The notes under the pieces were generated by a model. It saw nothing but the letters and a program-made list of their open reading frames with translations. It was not told the origin of the DNA and searched no databases. Both the position numbers and the translations under genes were made by a program. This document shows positions 1 to 10,792 of a stretch of DNA of 64,000 bases, one piece after another. This DNA is from Sipunculus nudus. Lineage: Eukaryota > Annelida > Sipuncula > Golfingiida > Sipunculidae. The DNA lies in assembly GCA_026874595.1 (NCBI GenBank), contig CM049310.1, positions 6,758,001 to 6,822,000 on the forward strand, written 5' to 3'. Numbering within the stretch: the first letter of the stretch is position 1; every line of letters starts with the position of its first letter.

Positions 1-1183
1 ATAATTCACTTATCAAATTGGTGTGGGTTTTGGTTTATCTTCCCCATTTTGGGAAAGAATTATTAAATTTAAGAAACAAAATTTGATATGTGTTGAATTC
101 ATTTAAATGGGTTGAATTTTGTATTACCGTATTTCAGTCAAATAGTTCAGAAACCTGCATCTTAAGAATATAACACAATGAAATTTGACAAATGGTTTCC
201 TGTGTGTAAAACATGTAATAACATTATGGGAGAAAAATCATGACAGATGATTTTGTCAGCTTTTATTGTTGCTTTCACCGTGTTTGTTGACAACATCCTG
301 CTTTGTGTTGAAACAGGTTGACACAGATTTACAATTCAAGGGGAGTATTGTATTGAACCCATTTATACATATTTCCCCGTGTGCGTATAACTGTTTGTAT
401 ATTCTTCTGAACTCTTTGTTTTGTACATAACAAGGACTATGTTGTTCTTTCCTACCTTACACAACAACGACATTACAAAGCCTGCTCTGTTCAGCATTAT
501 GTATTGACATTCAGGCAATATTTCTATCTGTAGCACAGGGGCGGTCAGTGTGACCTAAATTTCATTGCTGTTAAATGAGTGGCATATAAATACAGAGCTA
601 TACAGGTAATTGTTCCTAGAAAATTAACGTTAGAATCTCTTATGTTTTAGAACCATTTTCTAATATATGAGGACTCAGGTCTTAAGATAAAAATGTAGTT
701 ATTTCTCTTACTAATACAGATATTCATAAAAAAAACTGTAGCTGGCTACATTTTTGTCATGCATTTTGTGTAAATGTGTTATATCAGATATTCATAATTA
801 AATACATTACATTTGAAATAGAATGTATTGAAAGAATACATTTGATATTCTCATAATTAGTAGCATACTAGTAGTGACCTGTTTTACATAAGATCCAATA
901 ATTCACATTCTACAAATGTTAACTTTGGCTGTTTGTCTAGATCATTAAAGTAATTAATTGGTATCATATTAGGCCAAGCTGTTCATAAATTACAGAAATG
1001 TTCTCTGTCAAAAAGAATTGAAATTCTCCAGCATATATTTTGAAATTATCTTGTAGCAGCTCCAATTTAAAAGTAATTGCCACCTTATAATAAATATACA
1101 TCTAAAAATTAGCAGGTGACTTGCTGGATTGATACAAGTGCCAGTGGTCTTTATATATTTATCATCTCTATATCTCTTTCCAG
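1..1183 (+). other. Intron of the dynamin-like gene (5' part outside window)
   Basis: AT-rich sequence with no convincing coding frame. It ends in a pyrimidine-rich stretch and CAG at 1181-1183, which fits the acceptor of the exon that follows. The upstream exons of the gene lie outside the window. I see no repeat family in this stretch. Confidence 0.6.
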
Positions 1184-1408
1184 GCCTCCCTCACCAGGAC
1201 TGAGTCGTAACCGCAATGTTGGAGGCTCAAGGCAAGCACCTCCTCCTCCCGCCATGCCAACAAGAGCTGCCCCATCAGCGCCATCACGCCCCGCCCCCTC
1301 GATTCCCAACCGGCCAGGGCGTGCCCCGAGCCCAACGCCCCCAGGGTTTCACCAGCAGCAGCCTCAGCCTGGCATGCCTGGCGGGCTCCCACCCCCACTT
1401 ATTCCAGC
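1184..1408 (+). CDS. Dynamin-like protein, penultimate coding exon (proline-rich domain)
   Basis: This exon lies between an acceptor (ctctttccag, ending 1183) and a strong donor (GTGAGT at 1409). It encodes about 75 residues very rich in Pro, Arg, Ser and Gly, with repeated SH3-ligand cores such as APSRPAPSIPNRPGRAP. That is the composition of the C-terminal proline/arginine-rich domain of dynamin GTPases, which binds SH3 proteins (amphiphysin, endophilin) during membrane scission in endocytosis. The first base completes a split codon; the last two bases (GC) pair with the first base of the exon at 1788. The GTPase, middle, PH and GED domains must lie upstream of the window. The assignment rests on composition and the position of the stop codon; another SH3-binding scaffold protein is possible. 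Confidence 0.65.
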
Positions 1409-1787
1409 GTGAGTACGATATACCCAGTCTGTGTGCATCCTTGCTCTTTATAAACTGAAAGGCATTGGAGAGTTAAGTATCTGTTTCATTTACTTGGAGT
1501 CTGGCAATTATCAGGTGTCTGGGAGTTCTGTGAACTTTCTGCTTAATAAGCCACCACAAAAACTATCTCAGTCCTTACATTTTATTCATTCATTATATAC
1601 ATAATGAATGTTATTCACAATAAAATACAAAATTATAGCAGTTATATGATATAAATATGAATTATTTGAATTTAGGGTCGTGAACCATTGTAGCTAGTAT
1701 TAAGTTAATAAACAGATAGCAACTCTGATAATCATAGTAAACAGCTGTCACAATCAATTTTTCGACCTGATTATTTGACTGTTACAG
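1409..1787 (+). other. Phase-2 intron between the last two dynamin-like exons
   Basis: A 379-bp intron with donor GTGAGT at 1409 and acceptor gttacag at 1781-1787. It is AT-rich, and I see nothing else in it. Confidence 0.65.
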
Positions 1788-1866
1788 GAGACCAGCGGGT
1801 AACAGTATGCCTCAGATTCCCCCGAGGATCCCCGACAGACCGACGATACCATCACGCCCGCAATGA
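1788..1866 (+). CDS. Dynamin-like protein, terminal exon and stop
   Basis: After the acceptor at 1787 the frame completes a GCG codon. It then encodes about 25 residues (RPAGNSMPQIPPRIPDRP followed by TIPSRPQ) and stops at TGA 1864-1866. The repeated P-x-R-P cores continue the proline-rich domain of the previous exon, and dynamins end in this way. Splice phase agrees on both sides (two bases plus one base), which supports a joined reading frame. This ending fixes the 3' limit of the coding region and shows the gene is on the plus strand. Confidence 0.65.
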
Positions 1867-4330
1867 GCACAGGACCAGGCATGGCAGGAATCATCGTGCA
1901 TTATACTTAGGTCAATGTCATATATACAAGGTCAAGGTCAAATTTACATGATAACAAATGCCGCCATGGCATGGAAGTTGGAGAGTCAATAAATCTTTGG
2001 CTTAAACATCGGCCAGTGCAGTATGGGTGGCACAATAATTATAGTTTAATCACATGCCACTAGAGGGCAGTGTATATGTATTATACATGTCATGTTATTG
2101 TAAAGATAATTTTCAAGGTAAATGCAGGTATATATCATACATGTGTCATCAGACCATTGTGTAGAGCTCTTTATATGATGCATGTTCAGTGAACTGTGAC
2201 AGTATGTATGTTTGTGTGTAATAAGCCCCAGCGGCCTGCTGCCAAAACTTTAGAAGTGACAACTAGACGAGTGTTACTAAATGATACATGTTACAAATGT
2301 CTTGTACATAGGAGGCAGTGCGTTTGATTCTTTGTTATGTCATGGGCCGTGATAATGTTATTCTCTGGTGTATATGTACTTCTTGTAAAATTCTCTTAGT
2401 GGAGAATAGGGCAGATTACTTAACTAAGAGGAATAGTCATAATCTTGACCACATAGTCTTCTGTGAACTATAAATATTGTGCATTCTGCAATGGAACATT
2501 AATGAAAAACCTCTGAATTTGGACACCTACCAACCATACATCCTGAAACTCTTCAAAAAGTCAACAGATGGATTCTGTTACAACATCAAAAAGCTGTGTT
2601 TATTTCCATGCTCAGTGATATGGTCCACCCTACATTTTATAAAGTCATAAATTAGACATTATCTTCAGAATAAAATTGGAAATCTGTGAGAAATTAATCT
2701 TTTTGACCATTCGATGACCAATTATATGAGCAGAGAATAGTAGTTTTGAATTGTCTAAAATGATAAAAATGAAAATAAAAAGATCCTTATATTTAATTAA
2801 GAGGCTCCTGTCAGGCCCTTTGGTTTTTATCTGTTCTTTCTGAACAACTTTCACAATTCTCTCAAATTTTCCCTGAGAAAAGCCAACTATAATGCCCAGT
2901 GCACATGCTCACTGAAAAAGTGCATTACAGATGTCTTCTGCCTGATACATACACTTGGTCATTTGAAAAATTTAGACTTAACCAGCTTCACATATATTGA
3001 ATACTCCCAGTACCTGGGGCATATTTCTTTCTCTGTGGAGCATTCCTTGTGAAAACTGAACATTCCTGTATACACATAGAGTGATAAAGTGCCATCTTAT
3101 AATCACCATTACTTGCACTACCCTACTGAAAATGTATTTTTGTATTGCCTGCTGAGATGATATAGGTCATGGAATTGTTAATTTTATAATATATAAAATA
3201 ACAAATTTGCCAAACCATAATTAAACCAACAAATAATGTGTGACATCAAAACTTTGATTTGTATTTCCTTAATGCCAATATGAAAGATTATAAAATGTTA
3301 TTGAACCTCCCCCATCAGAATGAATTCTCTAGATGATATACCACTGTAATTAAGAAAGAAATATATCTGTTATGACATATATGTTCCATATTGATCCATT
3401 CTACAGTTGAATAGAATTTTGTTCATGTACATTGTATTTTATAATTTGTGACATTTATTGTCATTTGTTTGGCTGTGAGACTGTTTATTATGTGTTTTAG
3501 GACTTTTCACAGTTGCTTCCTTAATTGAGGGTTGGATAGGAAAAGTCTCAGGTACCCATTTCGTTGGATGTTGGTTTCCATACCCTTATCATGGTGATAA
3601 ATGTTTACTGGTCCCCATCTCAGATTTTACCTCCCTTGTGCTCTTACAAATGCAGCAAAGGTAGGAGGAACCAGTCCATGACAGCAGAATTGATATGACT
3701 TAAAGCATTTCCAGGATTATGAGTCTTTTTTTTCATAATAGTTTAGATTAAGAGATATGGGGAGTTTCGTGCAAGATTTACGTGGCATTCAAAATGATTA
3801 TGGTAAGAATAGGTAGGTTTATGTTTTGAATACTTTGAAATTGTTCCTTTTGTCTCAGTTTTGTGTCAGTCTTTGTTATCATATTTTGATTTTTACCTTC
3901 ATTAGTGTACAGGTAATCAGTTTTGTATAACTCTTTGGGTAGAGTCTTCACAGTTTCATTTCATATAGGAGCATAATAGAATTCAATTCATTTTGGAAGC
4001 ATTGGTTTACATATTGCCAATATTGTGGCCTCTTGTATAATATCTGGATGCAATTCTTTGTTTTATATTTTATTGACTTATTTTTCAGCATGGAAGACCA
4101 CTGAAATCCATGAAGTCTCTATTTATGTAGTTGAAATGTCTTGTGGTTGGTGCAAAGTTATATGTAAATATGAATAAGTTTGTTTTGGTGTTAGATATAG
4201 AACAAATTATTGGTAGCGTAGTATTATACAGAGAACTTTATTAAATGGTGATGATATACACTGCGTATCTGCTTATGTATGTGTGCTCACTATATCAAAC
4301 ACAATACTTTCGAGTGAGTCTTATGCTGTT
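1867..4330 (+). other. 3' UTR and downstream AT-rich sequence of the dynamin-like gene
   Basis: No coding frame stands out. A canonical polyadenylation hexamer AATAAA lies at 1988-1993, about 125 bases after the stop, and another AATAAA context lies near 2668. Long 3' UTRs are common, so I cannot say which is used. The rest is AT-rich without recognised repeats. Confidence 0.45.
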
Positions 4331-4735
4331 ACAGTCCATGTGTGCAAGTTTGTATGTTTTAGATCTATACTGTGGTAAGTAGGTCTACAGTCTGTGCATC
4401 CTGTGTGCAGGTTTGTACTTTGTAAATCTATACTATGGTTTAGATTTACAAAATCTGCAGTCTGTGTTGCCTGTGTGCTGGTTTGTACTTTGTAGATCTA
4501 TACTTTGGTTTGTAGGTCTACAGTCTGTGCAGCCTGTGTGCAGGTTTGTCCTTTTTAGATCTATACTTTTTGTAGTAGGTGCAGCCTGTGAGGGGGTTGG
4601 TACTTTGTAGATCTATACTTGGTTAGTTGATGTAGCCTGTGTGGGGGTTTGTACCATTCTGGATCGATATTGTGGTTAGAGGGTGCAGCCTGTTTGCTGG
4701 TTTGTACTTTGTAGACCTTTACTGGGCAAGTACCC
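4331..4735 (+). repeat. Imperfect minisatellite, about seven units of 55-65 bp
   Basis: The same phrase recurs seven times: (tg)tgcaggtttgtac-tttgtagatctatactttggt-tgtaggtctacagtctg, with gaps. Early units are about 62-65 bp; the last three are about 55 bp and have lost part of the unit. Each unit carries an agatctata or close variant. Short reading frames on both strands here are by-products of the repeat. Confidence 0.75.
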
Positions 4736-5670
4736 TCTATATTCCTTGCTGGGGCTGCACTGTACATTCGTGACAGTGTCAGGACTGGGTCCTTGTTCTG
4801 TAATTGTCAGGACCTGGGTCCTCGTGATCATACTTTGAACATTGCCAGATCAGTAGATTTAGCAATATGTTAAGATATACGTTGTTATGAAATGTTATGA
4901 TAATTATTTGTAAAGCATAACATCCGTAGGATTAATTTATTTCAGCAGCTTATATCTGCACTGTTTGAACCAAGCCTGTTTTGATAATTATTTCGTTATT
5001 TTCTTCAAACAGAAATATGGTAATAGCAGTTCAACCTGGTGCATGTTTGATGTACAAACATGGGAGAAGTTTAAGCTTAAGTTTATTTCCTCATTGGCAC
5101 ACAGATATCCTGAAAGTACATTAGATTTATTATCAGGAACTAGTGCTGAATATTTTATAAACAAAATGAAAAGTTAAGCACAATAGTAATACCAATCAAG
5201 CTAGTATGAACGAAATACCAGTTTGTGATGCAGCTTAAGGACGATATCAGTTAATTTTTTTCTCATCTAAAAACTAAACATTTAATTCAATGAACGATGT
5301 TACCTTTTCGGTTGAATCATTTTCATTCTGCTGTATTTGAATTTATAAAGTTTATTTTTACGTAAATTATCATAAGGGCCAGGTGTAGTGTGACTCGTTA
5401 AAGTTATTTCGTGGGGTGGCAAGTGTGTTAGTGGCCACATTAAGAAACTGGAAGTTGTATTGATGACAACAGTTAAATGTAGCCGGAGTATTGACCCAGG
5501 CTCTGCTTGTATTTATAATGTATCCGAAGAGTAAACCCATGCAGAAGAACGAGGACAAGCACGCAACTGAAAAAGTTGATGGTTCTAGATTTAGCCACCA
5601 GGAGGCGCTGTATCATTTTGTGGTTGGAATCTACCTCCACACGTACAGGGCGCCACTCAGCTGAAAAGAA
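4736..5670. other. Unassigned AT-rich sequence
   Basis: I see no gene, RNA or recognised repeat here. Short frames of up to 70 codons look non-coding. The last 100 bases are less AT-rich and lead into the small reading frame at 5671. Confidence 0.4.
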
Positions 5671-5772
5671 ATGTCTCGTTTAATTTCATGCTTAAATGTT
5701 GAAGTAAAGCCAGCCCTGACAAGGATTTCCGCACCCATGATGATGATGCCAGCACGTTTGGTAGCTGATTAA
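5671..5772 (+). CDS. Small ORF with presequence-like N-terminus (possible first exon)
   Basis: ATG at 5671 has a good initiation context (agaaATGTCT). It opens a 33-codon frame beginning MSRLISCLNVEVKPALTRIS and followed by APMMMMPARLVAD before TAA at 5770. The start is basic with spaced Arg/Lys and no acidic cluster, like a mitochondrial targeting peptide. A possible donor GTAGCT at 5761 would end a 30-codon exon in phase 0. With the open frames at 5834-6001 and 6255-6445 it could form a small three-exon gene. I do not recognise the protein; it could also be a chance frame. Confidence 0.25.
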   Translation: MSRLISCLNVEVKPALTRISAPMMMMPARLVAD

Positions 5773-5833
5773 TCTTCTGTTGTTGTTTTCTGTAACTGTT
5801 AATTGTTTTTTGGTTCCTTTCTGGATTTGATAA

Positions 5834-5993
5834 CTCCGGGGCCTCCTTTGTCTCGTTCCAAGATGCTTTATTCCGATTCGCTCTGCTGCTCTACATCACC
5901 ACTGTCGTGGCTTCCACAACAAGGGTCTCCTGTATTTCATGACCCAGCAGGGTATATTAAAACTACCAGAGAATGTCATCAAGAATCCAGAAA
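5834..5993 (+). CDS. Possible internal exon of an unidentified small gene
   Basis: One frame is open from 5834 to 6001 and reads like a folded protein near its end (GLLYFMTQQGILKLPENVI). An AG at 5922-5923 could open an exon in phase 0. A GTTTGT at 5994 could close it with one leftover base, which is the phase needed by the acceptor at 6254. A second frame over the first part (5830-5940) also looks protein-like, so a frameshift or pseudogene is possible. No family recognised. Confidence 0.3.
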
Positions 5994-6254
5994 GTTTGTA
6001 TTAAACCGACCTACTAACCACACAAAAGTGATTACAACATTATTTAATTAATCGAAATGGTTTTTGTTAAGAGATGCATTGTCAGTGAATTTTTCTTCAT
6101 TTTTCCTCGCAAAAAAATGTTTAATACATTTATATGCAAGAAAAACAAACAAAACTTTATCAGCACACTTTTGTTAATAAGAATGATTGGTCTAAGTATC
6201 AGGCTATACGGGAATATATGAGCAGTTGATACAGATCGTCAAACACTGTTGCAG

Positions 6255-6445
6255 GTACTGGCGCTCGAACTGCTGAGGCATGTCTGCCAAAGCCAGTGCA
6301 GGCACTGCTGCGGTCAGACACCGTGAGGGCTGCTGTGTTTGCACAGTCACTCAATCTCCACCAGAGGTCCCTACGCTACCCTAAACCTGTAGTGGAATGT
6401 GGTGGAGATTTTGTCACATTATTACACAACTTTGAAGTGTTTTGA
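6255..6445 (+). CDS. Possible terminal exon of an unidentified gene
   Basis: After a reasonable acceptor (cactgttgcag, ending 6254) an open frame of 62 codons runs to TGA at 6443-6445. The local base composition is clearly less AT-rich than the flanks, and the residues are varied (for example KPVQALLRSDTVRAAVFAQS). Two bases complete a split codon, matching the one-base remainder of the proposed exon ending at 5993. I cannot name the product. The 3' flank returns to AT-rich sequence and a TA microsatellite. Confidence 0.4.
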
Positions 6446-6573
6446 ATGTCATTGGAGGTGCCTCAGAGTTATTAGTATGTGTTCTGTTGATTAAAACTAA
6501 ATCTTTAATTAAAAATATTTTGTGTGAATTAAAACTAATTTAGTAAGGCCATGATATATTGTTAACCATTGTC

Positions 6574-6579
<6 letters not shown>

Positions 6580-6638
<59 letters not shown>
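6580..6638. repeat. (AT)n microsatellite
   Basis: About 29 uninterrupted AT units, ending in ACAC. Confidence 0.95.
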
Positions 6639-6640
<2 letters not shown>

Positions 6641-7249
6641 TAACTTGTGTGAATTAACTTAAAGAAAGTTATTTATTCATTTGTTAATTTATGAGAAGAC
6701 ACCAATTTAAGCACTTACAGTTAACTGTTTGTCGTTTGGGTGGTTATAATTTTAGTATAGAATTTCTGTTTCAGTAAAGATTCTGTTGTAACCTATGCAA
6801 AATGCAGAGAAGCATTGGCGTGAAACTAATAATACAAGAGCCAGAGAACTGTCACTATGATATGGACTGTTTTTGTAATTCTCGTTTATCTGGTAAATAA
6901 TTACTTTTCGTTGCTGGCAGTGCATACACTTCGTACATGTCTTTGCAATATGTTGCCTGTTCGTTGTGAGCTGTAAAAAACGAGCAATAATTTTGCACTG
7001 AAGTCAATAGTTGTTTTGAACTGTTATATGGATGTTCTTTAACGTATTTGGTGCAGAACATTACTTGGTTTGTAGGTAATTTGTACAATAATCATACACG
7101 AATCCTTTGTACATATGTAAAACGGTACCAGTGCTAATGTAATCTGTGTATCTGTTATCATATTAAACTATTAGTAGGCGTAAATCTCGAGTGGTCTTTC
7201 TTATATATACACCGTGGCCTGAAGGCCCTGAGAATGCTGAGAGCCCTGG
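6639..7249. other. Unassigned AT-rich sequence
   Basis: No gene or recognised repeat. The stretch lies between the microsatellite and the outer repeat element that starts near 7250. Confidence 0.4.
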
Positions 7250-7903
7250 TTAAATATCATTTTATCATAAAAATTACTGTTGTCTTCTCACAACGAAGTT
7301 GTAGGTTGCAGGAGAGGATATAGTAACGCCTCCATTCGTAGTGCTGTCCAGAATTGGCTTGTGAACCGATTTTAAACCAATCTGTTTGACCAAAACTTTC
7401 ATCTTTGACATATGTCTCACCCACCCATGGATGAAGAAGCCTATCGGTTTTGAGATCAAAGTCAAGGCCACGGGACCTACTTCTTGGAAAAGCTTGTGGA
7501 TCCATTATAAGCCAAACCGTTTGACCAAATCCTTTCATTTTTAGCTCAGCTGACTATAAGTCATCTGAGCAGTTGTCGTGGTCCATTGTCCGTCGTCCGT
7601 CCGTCTGTCCGTCCGTCCGTCCGTCCGTAGATGTGGCACGTTTTGAAACCGTAAGACCTAGGTATCCAAAATTCGGCATAATGTTAGATGTCCCCAAGAT
7701 CTCCTACCAAGCCGAAAACTGGGTCTTTGCAACTTCGTTCCTTTGAGAAATTAAGGAAAAACCTCAATTTTTTATTAAAAACCTATTTTCACACTTCAGG
7801 ACTGCCTAATATCAAAACCACTTATCTGTTTTTCCTCATATTTACCATAAATATTCCTCTATATAGTTCCTATGTACATGCCAGAAATTATGTCTGTATT
7901 ATT

Positions 7904-10792
7904 GTATCCCCAGACAAAGTCGGGGGATACTATGTTTTCATACCGGTCCCGCCGCCGCCGCCGCCGCCGCATATAAATCTTGTTGGCGCGATAACCCAAA
8001 AAATATTTCAAGGAACTTTACCAAACTTGGTATATGTATAGATATGGGTGAGAGGACGACGCCTATTTAAAATGAGGTCATGACCTTTACTAGGAGAGTG
8101 TCCTTGACCTTGAATAGGTCCAATTTTGGGGAAAATCACACAAATTCTTTAATATCTCAAGAAATCTTGCATGGATTTATCCCAAAATCAAGTTGATGGA
8201 AGATCATGGATAGGGTTGTCATGTTCCAGAAACTGGTGGCGCCACCTATTATTCTTTACTTGTTTTTGTGCCGTTTAATACCCCCAAAATTGCCACCTTA
8301 CAGTACTGTGAGCATTATAAGTCAAAAACTAATGGACAGATTTCTTTTATATTATGCATATACATAGGTATGGGTTATTGGATGATGTTTATTTAAATTG
8401 GGGTCATGACCTTTCCTATGATAGTGGCCTTGACCTTGAATATTGCCATATATGGTGAAAATCACACACCTCTTATGATATCTCCAGTATTGATAGCCAT
8501 ATGGATTTCAAACATGACTTATGTATGGCCCACCACTAAAGTAAGAACCCTATAGGTTCTAGGGTCATGAGGTCAAAGGTCAAGGTCACTGGACTGGCAT
8601 TTTATAAGATACTGTGGATGCATTTTAAGCCAAACTTTCATCTTAGGTCTTCCATCTTGAATATATAGCTCACTTGCCAGTAGTGGATGATCCATATAAA
8701 TTTTGGGGTCACAAGGTCAAAGGTCAAGGCCACAGGAGCTATCTGTCCAAAAATTAGTTTCTGGATGATAATTCCTGCTTTTATTGATGTATTGATTTCA
8801 AACTTGACTTATGTATGTCCCATTGAAAAAGCAAGACTCCAATTGATTTTGGGGTCATGAGGTCAAAGGTCAAGGTCACAGGACACATCTTTAAAAAGAT
8901 TGTGGATGCATTTTCAGCCAAACATTTCATCTCAGACCTTTCATCTTGCACATGTAAGTCATCTGCCAATAGAGGAAGACCCCTATCAGTTTTGAGGTCA
9001 CAAGGTCAAAGGTGAAGGTCACAGGAGCAATCTGTCCAAAAATTAGTTTCTGGATGATAATTCCTTCTTTTATTGATGTATGGATTTCAAACTTGACTTG
9101 AATTTGACCCATTGGAAAAGCAAGACCTGAATTGATTTTGGGGTCATGAGGTCAAAGGTCAAGGTCACAGGAAACCTCTTTAAAAGATTGTGGATGCATT
9201 TTCATCCAAACAATTCATCTCAGATCTTTCCTCTTGCATATATAGTTCACCTGCCAAGAGTGGAAGACCCCTATCAATTGTGAGGTCAAAGGTGAAGGTC
9301 ACAGGAGCCATCTGTCCAAAAATTAGTTTCTGGATGATAATTCCTGCTTTTATTGATGTATGGATTTCAAACTTGACTTGTATATGTCCCATTGGAAAAG
9401 CAAGACCCAAATTGATTTTGAGGTTATGAGGTCAAAGGTCAAGGTCACAGGACACACCTTTAAAAAGATGTGGATGCATTTTCATCCAAACAATTCATCT
9501 CAGATCTTTCATCTTGCACATATAGTTCACCTGCCAAGAGTAGAAGACCCCTATCAATTGTTAGGTCACAAGGTCAAAGGTGAAGGTCACAGGAGCCATC
9601 AGTCCAAACTTTAGTTTCTAGATGATAATTCCTGCTTTTACTGATGTATAGATTTCAAACTTGACTTGTATATGTCCCATTGGAAAAGCAAGACCCAAAT
9701 TGATTTTGAGGTTATGAGGTCAAAGGTCAAGGTCACAGGACACACCTTTAAAAAGATGTGGATGCATTTTCATCCAAACATTTCATCTCAGATCTTTCAT
9801 CTTGCACATATAGTTCACCTGCCAAGAGAGGAAGAACCCTATCAATTTTGAGGTCACAAGGTCAAAGGTGAAGGTCAAAGGAGACATCTGTTAAAAAATT
9901 AGTTTCTGGATGATAATTCCTTCTTTTATTGATGTATGGATTTCAAACTTGACTTGAATTTGACCCATTGGAAAAGCAAGACCTGAATTGATTTTGGGAT
10001 CATGAGGTCAAAGGTCAAGGTCACAGGAAACCTCTTTAAAAGATTGTGGATGCATTTTCAGCCAAACAATTCATCTCAGATCTTTCCTCTTGCATATATA
10101 GTTCACCTGCCAAGACTGGAAGACCCCTATCAATTGTGAGGTCACAAGGTCAAAGGTGAAGGTCACAGTAGCCATCTGTCCAAAAATTAGTTTCTGGATG
10201 ATAATTCCTGCTTTTATTGATGTATGGATTTCAAACTTGACTTGTATATGTCCCATTGGAAAAGCAAGACCCAAATTGATTTTGGGGTGATGAGGTCAAA
10301 GGTCAAGGTCACAGGACACATCTTTAAAAAGATGTGGATGCATTTTCATCCAAACATTTCATCTCAGATCTTTCATCTTGCACATATAGTTCTCCTGCCA
10401 AGAGAGGAAGAACACTATCAATTTTGAGGTCACAAGGTCAAAGGTGAAGGTCACAGGAGCCATCTGTCCAAAAATTAGTTTCTGGGTGATAATTCCTGCT
10501 TTATTGATGTATAGATTTCAAACTTAACTTGCATATGTCCCATTGGAAAAGCAAGACCAGATTTGATTTTGGGGTCATGAGGTCACAGGTCAAGGTCACA
10601 GGACACATCTTCAAAAAGATCAAGGTCACAGGACCAACATCTTTAACAAGATTGTGGATTGTTAGATGGAAGAAACAATGAATATGCCAAGTGTCAGTAT
10701 ATGCTGCTAAAAATGGGGGTCTATTTATAAAGGGGTGGGGGCCTACTATGTCTGGGGATACTCTGGCACCTGCGGTGCCAAGAAATGTCTAG
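7904..10792 (+). mobile_element. Helentron-like element E1 nested in R1
   Basis: Comparison with R1 copy B (40196-42823) shows that exactly this stretch is missing there, giving the insertion limits with a T|T target and no clear duplication. The 5' end is a perfect hairpin, GTATCCCC (7904-7911) and GGGGATAC (7923-7930). The first 12 bases GTATCCCCAGAC recur inverted as GTCTGGGGATAC at 10750-10761, inside the 3' end. Then come a perfect hairpin TGGCACC-TGC-GGTGCCA (10764-10780) and the terminus CTAG|TTT. A (CCG)n tract lies at 7949-7970 and a tandem core at 8500-10625. These are the known marks of helentrons and their non-autonomous relatives: asymmetric inverted ends, a 3' hairpin, and insertion between Ts. 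No Rep/helicase frame is present, so it is non-autonomous. Confidence 0.8.
8500..10625 (+). repeat. 144/288-bp tandem satellite with AGGTCA arrays
   Basis: Monomers of about 144 bp alternate in two types to give a 288-bp higher-order unit. The landmark gatgataattcct recurs at 8764, 9053, 9333, 9621, 9909, 10198 and 10486. Every monomer has one block close to AGGTCAAAGGTCAAGGTCAC, about 15 blocks in all (near 8571, 8714, 8861, 9004, 9150 and so on to 10580). More diverged monomers run back to about 8050. The short reading frames on both strands are by-products. Confidence 0.9.

Noticed and set aside
7688-8041. 117-codon plus-strand frame
   Set aside because: It crosses the R1/E1 insertion border and ends in (CCG)n-encoded prolines, so it cannot be an evolved gene.
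9190-10427. Recurrent 60-85 codon frames on both strands (DFKLDLYMSH... type)
   Set aside because: They repeat every 288 bp with the satellite and are products of the tandem unit, not genes.
8500-10625. CRISPR array
   Set aside because: Repeats are 144/288-bp contiguous monomers with no unique spacers, and the DNA is from a eukaryote.
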